A stretch of 64,000 nucleotides of DNA from Phycisphaera sp. (lineage in GTDB: Bacteria; Planctomycetota; Phycisphaerae; Phycisphaerales; UBA1924): assembly GCA_025916675.1 (NCBI GenBank), contig CP098402.1, positions 2,785,205 through 2,849,204 of the forward strand. Direction: 5' to 3'. A program made the position numbers and the translations under genes. A model generated the notes under the pieces. It ran no database searches. It was not told where the DNA came from and saw nothing but the letters and a program-made list of their open reading frames with translations. Each line of letters starts with the position of its first letter. Position 1 is the stretch's first letter. Shown piece after piece: positions 42,793-51,364 of this stretch.

Positions 42793-43167
42793 GGGTGTTC
42801 TCCTTCGGGGGTGCCAGCGTCAGGCCGGCCGATTGGTCACGCCGGTACACACCGGCAACATCATCTGGATTCTGCCGCCCCCACCACAGCGGTGAGAGGC
42901 AACCAAACGCTCACGACGGGGCGTCAACCCCACCACGGCTTTCGTGCGACCGGGCCAACCAGCCGGGACAAAGCCCAAACCAGACATCGGTTGATGGTGA
43001 TGGCCGCTCAACTCGGGCGGCTCATGCTTCTTGCCACGCCGTAGAGAATAACAGATCTCCAGCCGCCGAGCAAGCCAATTTGTCGGGGGTACTCCCCACA
43101 AATTGCAAACCACCGAGCGAGATCGGGTGTTCCAAGATGCGTACAAATGCCCAATCTGCCGGCAAAA
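42793..43167 (-). other. 375-base leader and promoter region of infC
   Basis: Between the kinase stop and infC. A weak promoter (TTGCTC, 17 bases, TATTCT, minus strand, 43045-43073) would give a leader of about 245 bases. An open minus frame here (42820-43146) encodes an unconserved His/Arg/Gly-rich peptide and I do not call it a gene. AT-rich spots at 43075-43105 contrast with the GC-rich surroundings. Confidence 0.4.
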
Positions 43168-44610
43168 TCACGCGAGTTGGATCAGATTGAAGACAAAGCT
43201 GATGGCCAGCAGCACGCCCACGGCGATCAGCAGCGGTGTGCGAAAATCGCCGCCCTGGGAGATCGGTGCCTCGGGCTGCATCTCTGCCGGGGCGGCCACG
43301 CTGGCCGTCTCGAGGTGGCTCAATGAGGCAAGATCGGCCTCGTCCAGCCCCCGGTGGGCCAGCGGCGGGGCCTTGCCGGCCGTGACAGCATCCAGGTCGT
43401 TCAGCAGGTCCTTCACCGAGCGATACCGCTGCTCGCGACGCTTGGCCAGCATCATCTCGATGACCTCGCTGATGCCGCCGCTCAGCTTCGGATTGGCCTG
43501 ATCGGGCGGCACCGCGTCGGCCTTCAGGTGCTTGTGCATCACGCTGGTGGGGTTCTTGCCGTCGAAGGGCACGCCCCCGGTGACCATGTGGTAGAGCGTT
43601 ACGCCCAGCGAGTAGATGTCGGCCTCGGGCCCGACGTTGGTCTCGCCACGGATCTGCTCGGGGCTGATGTAGAAAGGCGTGCCGAAGGCCTTACCCGCCT
43701 CGGCCTCGGCGGCTTCCTTGTCGCTGACGGCGCGGGCCAGGCCCATGTCGGCCAGCTTCACCACGCCCTCGTTGGTGATCATGATGTTCTTGGGCTTCAC
43801 GTCTCGGTGGATGATGCCTCGCTCGTGCGCGTGCCCGAGCGCTGCGGCCACCTGGCGGACGAGTTCGATCGCCTCGGCCTCTCCATACCGCTTATGCTTG
43901 ACGATGTCGTCGTACACGGTGCGACCGTTGACGTACTCCATCACGAAGTAGTGGTACTCGCCGGCCTTGCCCACGTCGTACGCCTGCACGATGTGCGGGT
44001 GGTTCAGCTGCGCCGCCGCACGGCCCTCGGCGTAGAAACGCTCGATGAATTGCGGGTTCTGGCTGAACTTGCGGGGCAGCACCTTGATGGCCACCAGCCG
44101 GTCGAGGTTGAGCTGGCGGCCCTTGTACACCGTGGCCATCGCGCCGGCGCCGAGCTTGCCCAGCAACCGATAGCCGGGGATCTTCTGCCCGCTGCGCTCG
44201 GCGTCGAGGATGGCCTTCAGCCGTGCGATCTGCCGCTTGGTGACGAAATCCTGGTCGACCAGCTCGATCGCCAGCGAGCGCTGGCCGGCTTCTTCACCGG
44301 CAGCCACCCCGGCCTCGCGCATGCGGTCCTTGCAGAGATCGACTTCTTCGCGCGTCGCGAGCCCATAGTCGACGACCAGACGCCCCAGCGCGGTATCGAC
44401 GTTCGACCCGCCCTTGGCCACCTCGGCCATCGCCGCGTCGGGGTCTGCGGGCGTCGATACGTTGCTCAGTGGCGTGATGCCCGAGCGGTCCATCGCCTGC
44501 ATCGCGGCAGTCCGGCTGCCCGACAGCGCACCGGTCCCCGACATCGCGCCCGTGCCCGAAGCCGAGGCTTCGGAGGGGTTTCTCGCGGGTGTCGGGCTTG
44601 GTTCGGACAT
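43168..44610 (-). CDS. Membrane-anchored Ser/Thr protein kinase (PknB/Hanks type) with extra N-terminal domain
   Basis: 480 residues. Disordered Ser/Thr-rich N terminus, then at about 70-135 two helical repeats (ALGRLVVDYGLATREEVDLC; LAIELVDQDFVTKRQIARLK) resembling the N-terminal domain of type II secretion ATPases (GspE/MshEN). Kinase domain at 145-415: YRLLGKLGAGAMATVYKG, VAIKVLPRKF (Lys176), RGIIHRDVKPKNIMI (catalytic Asp), VKLADMGLAR (metal Asp, DMG in place of DFG), GTPFYISPEQIRGE. One C-terminal membrane helix (TPLLIAVGVLLAISFVFNLI) leaves almost nothing outside, so signals probably come through the cytoplasmic side. Upstream of infC on the same strand but with a large gap. Confidence 0.92.
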   Translation of the reverse strand: MSEPSPTPARNPSEASASGTGAMSGTGALSGSRTAAMQAMDRSGITPLSNVSTPADPDAAMAEVAKGGSNVDTALGRLVVDYGLATREEVDLCKDRMREAGVAAGEEAGQRSLAIELVDQDFVTKRQIARLKAILDAERSGQKIPGYRLLGKLGAGAMATVYKGRQLNLDRLVAIKVLPRKFSQNPQFIERFYAEGRAAAQLNHPHIVQAYDVGKAGEYHYFVMEYVNGRTVYDDIVKHKRYGEAEAIELVRQVAAALGHAHERGIIHRDVKPKNIMITNEGVVKLADMGLARAVSDKEAAEAEAGKAFGTPFYISPEQIRGETNVGPEADIYSLGVTLYHMVTGGVPFDGKNPTSVMHKHLKADAVPPDQANPKLSGGISEVIEMMLAKRREQRYRSVKDLLNDLDAVTAGKAPPLAHRGLDEADLASLSHLETASVAAPAEMQPEAPISQGGDFRTPLLIAVGVLLAISFVFNLIQLA

Positions 44611-44997
44611 CGTCTAGGGCTGCCTCAATCAGGACGGTTCTTTGGGACACGCGGGTACGGCCCGCTCGGCCTCGCGGTCGCCCCCGAAACGGGAGGGGAA
44701 CATAGCGACCCAACCGCCCACGGACAAATCACACGAAAGGCCGTGGGGCTGGCCCGCACGGCCTTCCGCAAGCGTTATCGACGCCCGGCACCCACCGGCC
44801 CAGCCGGCTTGGCGACGCGGACGCAGATCGGATCCCACCGGGCATCCGATTCGCACCATTTCACCAAAAGTTCGCGCCCGGTTCGGCATTTCCCCTCGCC
44901 GGCCACCCCGAATCCAGGCCGATAAGGCCGCTACTGTTGCGACCCCGTCGGTAGGGCCCGATGCCCACCGACCCCGGGGGCTTGGTAAGGGCCACCC
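44611..44997. other. 387-base divergent intergenic region
   Basis: Separates the kinase (minus) from the permease (plus). Open plus-strand frames here give Arg/Pro-rich peptides and overlap nothing conserved. TTCACCAAAAGTTCGCGC near 44857 is the most AT-rich piece. I see no defensible promoter. Confidence 0.45.
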
Positions 44998-46929
44998 ATG
45001 GTCATTGGTACATCCCGCCCTCGAGACCTCGGGGCCATCCATGCCGGCCCGTTGCTCTACGGGGACTGGGGCACCAGCCGCCTCTACGTGCTGGGCCTGG
45101 CATTCCTCTATACGGGCCACGCCAGCGTGGTCTACCTCGCCGCCATCGGCGTGCTCATGCTGGCCGTCAGTTGGATCTACACCCACATCTGCCGCTGCTA
45201 TCCCGATGGTGGCGGTGTTTATTCGGCCGCCCGCGACGTCAAACCCGTGCTGAGCGTCATCGGCGCCACGCTGCTCATGAGCGGGTACATCATGACGGCG
45301 GCCATCAGCGTCATCGAGGCCTTCCACTACTTCGGCGTGCCCAGATACCTCACCCTGCCGCTCGCCGTTGGCACGCTGGTGTTCATCGGCGCGATCAACT
45401 GGCTGGGCTCGAAACGCTCGGGCCAGTTCGCGCTCGTCGTCGCGATGCTTGCCATGCTGGTCTCGGCGATCCTCGCCGTCCTGGCAATCCCGCTGTTCGT
45501 CGACGGGCTGAAGACCATCAGCTTCGAGTACTTCACCCAGGTCGGCCCGTTCGACGCCTGGGTCAGCTTCGCCAAGATCTGCCTCGCGCTGGCAGGCCTC
45601 GAGGCCGTCGCCAACATGACGGGCATCATGAAGAAGCCCATCGGCAAGACGGCCCGCCGCACCATCTGGCCGGTGAGCCTCGAGGTCGTGGTGCTCAACA
45701 TGCTCTTCGGCATCGCCCTGGCGGGCATGAGCACCACGCTGCACACGCACGCGCCCGATGAGATCACCTACGGCGACAAGCTCTCGATGACGCACAACCA
45801 AGTGGTGCAGGCGGTCGAAGCTGGTGAGTTCACGCAGGAAGAGGCCGACCAGCTCGAGGCTGTCATCGAGTATCGCGACACGGCCATGAAGCGCATCGCC
45901 ATCGAGAGCGGCCAGCGCATCACGGGGAATGACACCGCCGCCTTCATCCTGGGAAAGATCGCGGGTGTCACTTTCGGCCTGCTGCTGCTGAGCGCTGCGA
46001 ATACTGCCGTGATGGCCATGGTCAGCGTGATGTTCGCCATGGCCCAGGACCGCGAGCTCCCCCGCGCGCTGACCAAACTCAACTACCCCGGCGTGCCCTG
46101 GGTCGGGCTCATCGTGGCCGTGCTCATCCCCACGGGCGTCATCCTGGTCGAGCAGGACGTGCAGGTGCTGGCCAAGCTCTACGTGCTGGGCGTGTGCGGG
46201 GCCATCAGCACCAACGTGCTGTGCGGAGCGGTCAATCGCAAGCTCGACATCCCCCGCGTCGTGCGCGTCTTCATGTGGGTTTTCGGCGGCATCCTGCTGG
46301 CCGTCACCATCACCATCGCCGTCACCCAGCCCGAGAGCCTGGCCTTCAGCGGCGGGCTGGTGGCCATCGTGCTCACGATGCGCGCCCTCGTGCAAGCCAA
46401 GCGCAGCCGCGACCCCAAGCCGCTCGAAACGCCCATCGCCGGATGGCTGGCCGAAGTCCGCCGCGACCCCATCGCGCTGGACTCCAGCAAGCCGCGCATC
46501 ATGCTGGCGGCCCGCGGCCGGTACCAGTCCGAGTTCGCCGTCGACCTGGCCCGCAGCCGCGGCGCGGTGCTGTTCGTGATCTTCGTGCGCACGTTCCGCG
46601 TGGCCGACATGGGCCCCCAGCGCCGGCCCAACATCGACGACGACCACGAGGCCCAGGAAGCCCTGGGCACCACCATCCTGCTCGCCCGCGAGCACGGCGT
46701 GCCCTGCGTCCCAATCTACGTCACCAGCAACGACGTGGTGCACGAGATCCTCGACCACACCGTCACCTACGGCTGCGACACCCTCATCATGGGCGAGAGC
46801 CGCCGCCCCCTGCTGGCCCGCAAGATCGAGGGCGACGTAACGACCCGCATCGCCCACGACCTGCCAAGCCAGATCGCGCTGATCACGCGGTCGGCGAATA
46901 CGCGGCATGCGGTGAGACCCAAGGGCTAG
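44998..46929 (+). CDS. APC-superfamily amino acid permease fused to a universal stress (UspA) domain
   Basis: 643 residues. The first 480 are polytopic, with TM1 region LLYGDWGTSRLYVLGLAFLY (an unwound-helix motif as in APC/potassium transporters), and YPDGGGVYSAARDV in helix 2-3. A hydrophilic loop of about 75 residues (HTHAPDEITYGDKLSMTHNQ to RITGNDTAA) interrupts the middle, unusual in length. The last 150 residues are a UspA-like fold: SSKPRIMLAARGRYQSEFAV, EAQEALGTTILLAREHGVPC and LIMGESRRPLLARKIEGDVT with the G-x9-G ATP-loop pattern only loosely kept. Such fusions usually sense nucleotide and gate amino-acid uptake. Substrate unknown; ends four bases into the convergent nitrilase gene. 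Confidence 0.87.
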   Translation: MVIGTSRPRDLGAIHAGPLLYGDWGTSRLYVLGLAFLYTGHASVVYLAAIGVLMLAVSWIYTHICRCYPDGGGVYSAARDVKPVLSVIGATLLMSGYIMTAAISVIEAFHYFGVPRYLTLPLAVGTLVFIGAINWLGSKRSGQFALVVAMLAMLVSAILAVLAIPLFVDGLKTISFEYFTQVGPFDAWVSFAKICLALAGLEAVANMTGIMKKPIGKTARRTIWPVSLEVVVLNMLFGIALAGMSTTLHTHAPDEITYGDKLSMTHNQVVQAVEAGEFTQEEADQLEAVIEYRDTAMKRIAIESGQRITGNDTAAFILGKIAGVTFGLLLLSAANTAVMAMVSVMFAMAQDRELPRALTKLNYPGVPWVGLIVAVLIPTGVILVEQDVQVLAKLYVLGVCGAISTNVLCGAVNRKLDIPRVVRVFMWVFGGILLAVTITIAVTQPESLAFSGGLVAIVLTMRALVQAKRSRDPKPLETPIAGWLAEVRRDPIALDSSKPRIMLAARGRYQSEFAVDLARSRGAVLFVIFVRTFRVADMGPQRRPNIDDDHEAQEALGTTILLAREHGVPCVPIYVTSNDVVHEILDHTVTYGCDTLIMGESRRPLLARKIEGDVTTRIAHDLPSQIALITRSANTRHAVRPKG

Positions 46930-47741
46930 CCCCCAGCGCTGTCCATTAAACGCCCATCCTTCCAGGCCGGAAACTCCGTGCGCCATTTGCGGAACGCCGG
47001 CACGTCGAGTTCCACCGTCAGCACGGCCTCCTCATCGCCAAGCTCGCCGATGACCTCGCCCTTGGCGTCCACGGCGATGGTGCCGCCGGCGTAGGCCAGG
47101 TAGGGGTCGTTGCCGCGGCGGTTGACGGCCAGCATGAAGGCCTGGTTCTCGATGGCGCGGGCGATGGCCAGCGTCCGCCAGTGGCTCTGGCGGGCGGCGG
47201 GGAAGTTGGCGATGCAGGTGAACGCCTCGGCGCCCTTCTGGAGGCCCAGCCGGTAGAGCTCGGGGAAGCGGACGTCGTAGCAGATGGTCGGGCACACCGT
47301 CAACGACTCGCCGCCGGTCTCCCAGCGGAAGGTCTCAACATGCCGCCCGCCGACGAACTTCTCGCCCTCGCGGCCATAGGTGAAGGGATGGATCTTGGTG
47401 TAATCGCACAGCAGTTGGGGCTCGCCGCCGCCAACGCCGGGGGCAAAGACCGTGGCGTGGTTGGTCGCCTTACCGCAGCCGCCGTTGGCACAGCCTCCAA
47501 CCGTCCGGCCGCCCATCACCACGGCCCCGAGATCGTCGGCCAGCCTTGCCAGCCAAGCCTGGGTGGTGCCGTCGTCGGCGGTGGTGTCGGTATTAAGGGA
47601 AAACCCGCTATCGAACATCTCGGGCAGCAGCACCAGGTCGCCCTGGCGCACGTCCGCACCATCCAGCAGCCGCCCAACATTGGCGAAGTTGGCCTCGCGG
47701 TCCTCCCATACGATGTCCAGTTGGACCAGGTGAGCTCGCAT
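46926..47741 (-). CDS. Carbon-nitrogen hydrolase (nitrilase superfamily, omega-amidase-like)
   Basis: 271 residues from ATG 47741. The catalytic Glu-Lys-Cys triad is readable: Glu41 in VLLPEMFDSGF, Lys116 in YTKIHPFTYG and Cys154 in TICYDVRFPELYR. The segment FTCIANFPAARQSHWRTLAI, followed by ARAIENQAF and AVNRRGND, is typical of the omega-amidase/YafV branch, which hydrolyses 2-oxoglutaramate or 2-oxosuccinamate. That substrate is inferred from the family, not proven. It diverges from maf; starts are 45 bases apart. Its C terminus overlaps the end of the permease gene by four bases on the other strand. Confidence 0.92.
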   Translation of the reverse strand: MRAHLVQLDIVWEDREANFANVGRLLDGADVRQGDLVLLPEMFDSGFSLNTDTTADDGTTQAWLARLADDLGAVVMGGRTVGGCANGGCGKATNHATVFAPGVGGGEPQLLCDYTKIHPFTYGREGEKFVGGRHVETFRWETGGESLTVCPTICYDVRFPELYRLGLQKGAEAFTCIANFPAARQSHWRTLAIARAIENQAFMLAVNRRGNDPYLAYAGGTIAVDAKGEVIGELGDEEAVLTVELDVPAFRKWRTEFPAWKDGRLMDSAGG

Positions 47742-47786
47742 GGAGGCAGGATAGCGGCTGACCCGCAGGCGTCGGCTTGGCCCCCG

Positions 47787-48392
47787 GTGCGCCTCCTTCT
47801 GGCCAGCGGAAGCCCTCGGCGGCGGGAGATCCTGACCGAGCTGGGCGCCGACTTCACCGTTGTGCCCTCGAACGTCGACGACGGCCAGCTCACCCCGCCC
47901 CATGGCGCGACCGCCCTCACCTGGACCGTCGCGATGGCGTACCTCAAGGCCTTCGCCGCCATCGAGGTGCTGCCCGAGGGCGCGACCGGCGTGGTCATGG
48001 GTGCCGACACCGCGTGCGAGCTCGACGGCCGCATCATCGGAAAGCCAGCGACCGACGCGCACGCTCGGTCCACGCTCAGGTCGATGGTCGGCCAGACGCA
48101 ACGCGTCGTGACCGGGGTCGCACTCATCGACCCGCACCATCCACACGCCAACCGCCTGCTGCTGGCCGACGTGGCGCTCGTGACGTTCGGCAACGTCTCC
48201 GAAGACGCCATCGACCGCTACCTCATTACCGGCGGCTGGCGGGGCAAGGCCGGCGGGTACAACCTGACCGAGCGTTTGGCCGACGGCTGGCCCATTACCG
48301 TTCAAGGGGACCCCGACACCGTCGTCGGCCTGCCGACGCAGCGCCTGCCAGGCTGGCTCGCCCTCACCACCGCTTGGGGGGCGCGCCCATGA
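47787..48392 (+). CDS. maf: Maf-family nucleoside triphosphate pyrophosphatase
   Basis: 201 residues from GTG 47787, the only start that begins right at the family motif (MRLLLASGSPRRREILTELG). Hydrolyses non-canonical or ordinary NTPs to NMP and pyrophosphate (dTTP/UTP or m7GTP branches). Other motifs: VVMGADTACELDGRIIGKPA, AHARSTLRSMVGQTQRVVTG and the signature YLITGGWRGKAGGYNL. Overlaps the next gene by four bases and leads into lpxK. Confidence 0.9.
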   Translation: MRLLLASGSPRRREILTELGADFTVVPSNVDDGQLTPPHGATALTWTVAMAYLKAFAAIEVLPEGATGVVMGADTACELDGRIIGKPATDAHARSTLRSMVGQTQRVVTGVALIDPHHPHANRLLLADVALVTFGNVSEDAIDRYLITGGWRGKAGGYNLTERLADGWPITVQGDPDTVVGLPTQRLPGWLALTTAWGARP

Positions 48393-48775
48393 ACGGCCTG
48401 GTGCCCATCTGGGTCTCGGCGCCTCTGGCGATGATCACGCTGGTCACGGTCGCCGCCCACCTGCTGGCCATGCGCGGGGCCGACATGCCCGAAAGCCGGC
48501 GGCGCATCCGCACGGCCAACGGCTGGCTCATCCTGATCACCGCGCCGGTGCTCGTCGTCGCGTTCTCGGTGGTCTCGCCGCAGAATACCCGCCAGTTCGC
48601 GCTCATCTGGGCGGTCGCCATGGTGCTGGTGGGCTTCGTGATCCTGATGGCGTTCATCGATATCGCCAACAACCTCCGCATCGCGCGCCTCCAGCGACGG
48701 CGTCTGAGCCGGTCGATGGGCACCCGGCTCCGCCAGCAGTTGCTGGCCGAGCGAAAGGATCACGATGCCCGGTGA
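48389..48775 (+). CDS. Small membrane protein between maf and lpxK
   Basis: 128 residues, three hydrophobic segments: VSAPLAMITLVTVAAHLLAM, GWLILITAPVLVVAFSVV and FALIWAVAMVLVGFVILMAF. A basic C-terminal tail (LRIARLQRRRLSRSMGTRLR) should lie in the cytoplasm. No family recognised. Overlaps maf at its start (four bases) and lpxK at its end (eleven bases), so it is firmly part of this operon and may serve envelope biogenesis, by context only. Confidence 0.75.
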   Translation: MNGLVPIWVSAPLAMITLVTVAAHLLAMRGADMPESRRRIRTANGWLILITAPVLVVAFSVVSPQNTRQFALIWAVAMVLVGFVILMAFIDIANNLRIARLQRRRLSRSMGTRLRQQLLAERKDHDAR

Positions 48776-49835
48776 GCGCGGGCCGATGCCCGCCGCCCTG
48801 CGCCCCCTTGCGCCGCTGGCCGAGCGCGTCTACGCGCGCATCGTGCGCGATCGCAACGCCAGCTTCGACGCGGGCAAGCGGGCCAAGCCGTTCTCCTTCA
48901 GCGGCTTGAGCGTGACGCTCGATCGCCCGGTCATCTGCGTGGGCAACCTGAGCGTGGGCGGCACGGGCAAGACCCCGGCCGTGCAGATGGTGTGCAACTG
49001 GCTCATCGAAGCCGGCCACCATCCCACGATCGCGCTTCGCGGCTATGCCTCAAACAACGGCCTGAGCGACGAGGCCGAACTCCACCGCACGGCGTTGCCC
49101 GACGTGCCGCTGGCCGTTGGGCCGAACCGCGTGCAGCAGCTCTTGCAGTTGTTCGCCACGCCCGAGGGCGAGAACGTTGATGTGGTTGTGCTCGACGACG
49201 GCTTCCAGCACCGGCGCTTGGTGCGCCAGCTCGACATCGTCCTGATCGACGCGACGCAGGACGCCTTCGCCCAGCGACTGCTCCCCGCCGGCTGGCTGCG
49301 CGAACCGGTGTCCAGCCTCGCGCGCGCCCAGGCGGTGGTGCTCACCCATGCAGACCGCGCCACGCCCTCCGACCTCTCGCGGATCGAGGCCGAGCTTCGG
49401 CGCCAGTTCCCCCATCTGGTCGTTGCCCACGCCGAGCACGCGTGGAGCGAATTGCTCGTCATGGATCGCGTCGAGCCGTTGGATTGGCTCAGAGGCCGCC
49501 GCTACGCGCTGGCCTGCGCTATCGGCAAGCCGCAGGCGTTCATCGACCAGGCCGCCGCCGCGTTCGGCCCGCCCGCTCACACGATCGAGCTGCGCGATCA
49601 CGACCCCTACGCGCCCGCCACCATCGAGCGCCTCCGTCGCGCCGCCGATGGCATGGACGCGTTGCTCGTCACCGAGAAGGACTGGACCAAGCTCGCGCGT
49701 ATCGAGCCCGATGCCTGGTCGTGTCCGATTGTGCGTCCAAGGCTCCAAATGCGCCTGAGCACCGGAGTGTCGCAGATGCGAACTCTGGTCTTGTCGGCCG
49801 CTACATGGCAAGATGACGCATCGGCAGCAGGCTAA
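48765..49835 (+). CDS. lpxK: Tetraacyldisaccharide 4'-kinase LpxK
   Basis: Phosphorylates the lipid A precursor at the 4' position, inner leaflet of the inner membrane. 356 residues from ATG 48765. The modified Walker A is GNLSVGGTGKTPAVQMVCNW (60-79); LRGYASNNGLSDEAELH and DVVVLDDGFQHRRLVRQLDI follow, with the family's LDDGFQH catalytic motif. C-terminal region has LLVTEKDWTKLA, expected for LpxK. N-terminal membrane anchor helix is weak (residues 10-30), somewhat less hydrophobic than in E. coli. Presence of LpxK implies the organism makes lipid A and a true outer membrane. Confidence 0.94.
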   Translation: MPGERGPMPAALRPLAPLAERVYARIVRDRNASFDAGKRAKPFSFSGLSVTLDRPVICVGNLSVGGTGKTPAVQMVCNWLIEAGHHPTIALRGYASNNGLSDEAELHRTALPDVPLAVGPNRVQQLLQLFATPEGENVDVVVLDDGFQHRRLVRQLDIVLIDATQDAFAQRLLPAGWLREPVSSLARAQAVVLTHADRATPSDLSRIEAELRRQFPHLVVAHAEHAWSELLVMDRVEPLDWLRGRRYALACAIGKPQAFIDQAAAAFGPPAHTIELRDHDPYAPATIERLRRAADGMDALLVTEKDWTKLARIEPDAWSCPIVRPRLQMRLSTGVSQMRTLVLSAATWQDDASAAG

Positions 49836-49954
49836 GCACGCTTTCATGCCCGGTTCATCGTAGTTACAAAATCACGCTGTATTCTCCTTGATATGTCCCA
49901 TTGCCATTGGCGTGCTTCCGCACCGCCCGATGGGTGCAACAAAGGAGAATTGCC

Positions 49955-50452
49955 ATGAGTACCGTCATCACCGGCCTGTTCAACACGCCCGCCGAAGCCG
50001 CCGCCGCCGTCCAGACGCTCGAAGTCCGGGGCATCCCCGAGAACGAAATCAGCATCATGGCCGGGGAGAACTTCAAAAAGGAAGCCTTCGCGGTTAACTC
50101 CCACTCGAAGTTGCCCGAGGGCGTGGCCATCGGTGCTGGCGCCGGTGGTGCGGTCGTCGCGCTCGCGGCCGGCCTGACCGCCGTGGGTGCGGTCGCCACA
50201 GGTGGTGCCGGCTTGCTCGTCGCCGGGCCGCTGGTTGCTGCTCTCGCCGGCGCGGGGGCGGGTGCTGCTACCGGCAGCGTCATTGGCGGCGCGATTGGTG
50301 CCGCCATCCCCGAGCACGAAGTCAAGTTCTACGAGGATGCCGTCGAGAAGGGCTCCGTGCTCGTTGGTGTCCAGTGCGAAGATTCCGACCACAAGGACAT
50401 CGCCAAGCAGGCCTTTAAGGACTGCGACGCCGAGAAGATCTCGAACGCCTGA
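49955..50452 (+). CDS. Glycine-zipper general stress protein (YflT/GsiB-like N domain)
   Basis: 165 residues from ATG 49955 with AAAGGAGAA ahead. N-terminal MSTVITGLFNTPAEAAAAVQ with TLEVRGIPENEISIMAGEN resembles the heat-induced stress (YflT/DUF1269) fold. A long Gly/Ala-rich, membrane-prone segment from 60 to 115 (GAGAGGAVVALAAGLTAVGA, GAGAGAATGSVIGGAIGAAI) has glycine-zipper spacing. The C terminus EVKFYEDAVEKGSVLVGVQC is the second strand-helix pair of the fold. Family members are produced under osmotic or heat stress; that is general, not shown here. Short intergenic region and its own terminator suggest a single-gene transcript. Confidence 0.75.
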   Translation: MSTVITGLFNTPAEAAAAVQTLEVRGIPENEISIMAGENFKKEAFAVNSHSKLPEGVAIGAGAGGAVVALAAGLTAVGAVATGGAGLLVAGPLVAALAGAGAGAATGSVIGGAIGAAIPEHEVKFYEDAVEKGSVLVGVQCEDSDHKDIAKQAFKDCDAEKISNA

Positions 50453-50478
50453 TCATTCGATACCCGTCGAGAACAACA

Positions 50479-50512
50479 CCAGCCCCTCCGGCGATGACGC
50501 CGGAGGGGCTGG
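50479..50512 (+). terminator. Intrinsic terminator after the stress protein gene
   Basis: Perfect 15-bp stem CCAGCCCCTCCGGCG with loop ATGA, followed by TTTCTTGTTTC. It also lies 36 bases from the end of the convergent OmpA-like gene and could serve both. Confidence 0.88.
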
Positions 50513-50547
50513 TTTCTTGTTTCGATGCGCGAGTATCGACTCGAAAC

Positions 50548-51201
50548 CTACTCGAGAATGATGATCTCGACGCGGCGGCTCTCGCGCTTGCTGCTCTTGG
50601 CCTTGGCCGGGCCATACGCGGCCGAGTGGACGACATCGTTGCTGATGCCCTTGGACACAAGGTAGCTCTCGACGGCCATAGCGCGCTCGGCGCTCAGCCG
50701 CTCGTTGGTCTTCCAGTCGCTCTTCTTGATGGGGTCGTTGTCGGTGTACCCGGCAACGCGGATCTCGGCACCGGGATACCGCTGCTTGATGACCCGAACT
50801 ACGCCGTCGAGCACGCCGCGAGCGGCGGGCTTGACCGTCACCGAGCCCGAGTCGAACAGCACCTCGCCGGCGATGTCGACCACGACCTCGCCCGCCCGGC
50901 GGCTGACGCCCGCGCCCAGGCCCTCGAAGCCGGTGTCGCCCAGCGGCTCGGGCTGCGCCGCGAGCTGGCCGGCGAGCTGCCGGTTCTGCTCGTCGAGCGC
51001 CCGGTAGCGGGCCTCGGCGTCGTCGAGGGCGATCTGGAGGTTTTCGTTCAGACGCCGCAGTTCCTGGTTCTCCATCACCAGCGGGTCGTCGGGACGCGGC
51101 CCGTTGCTCGCGCAGCCGATGGTGGTCAGGCCCACGCCAAGCAGCACGGCAACGAGCAGGACACGAGTAATCGAATTGGGAAGCGAAACGCACATGGGCA
51201 T
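50548..51201 (-). CDS. OmpA/Pal-type peptidoglycan-binding lipoprotein
   Basis: 217 residues from ATG 51201 (MPMCVSLPNSITRVLLVAVL), which gives a lipoprotein signal with lipobox TIGC (Cys31). After a short linker comes a coiled-coil region (ENQELRRLNENLQIALDDAE, ARYRALDEQNRQLAGQLAAQ) and then the OmpA C-terminal fold: GEVLFDSGSVTVKPAARGVL, VAGYTDNDPIKKSDWKTNER, LSAERAMAVESYLVSKGI and RESRRVEIII. These hold the Asp and Arg that bind diaminopimelate in peptidoglycan. An upstream in-frame ATG at 51351 would destroy the signal. A tether between membrane and cell wall, or a stator-like part; upstream coiled coil favours the first. Confidence 0.88.
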   Translation of the reverse strand: MPMCVSLPNSITRVLLVAVLLGVGLTTIGCASNGPRPDDPLVMENQELRRLNENLQIALDDAEARYRALDEQNRQLAGQLAAQPEPLGDTGFEGLGAGVSRRAGEVVVDIAGEVLFDSGSVTVKPAARGVLDGVVRVIKQRYPGAEIRVAGYTDNDPIKKSDWKTNERLSAERAMAVESYLVSKGISNDVVHSAAYGPAKAKSSKRESRRVEIIILE

Positions 51202-51364
51202 GCCTTGGATCCTCCAACGCCGATGCGAATGAACAGAAGCGACCAGCGGCGAGCCCTCCGTGGGCACCACCGGCGATACCCACCTTATCGGCGTGCGGGC
51301 CCAAAAGTCTGAGATTGCGGCCAAAAACCGGTTAACGCCAGCAAACAACAAGCGATTCGTGGGA

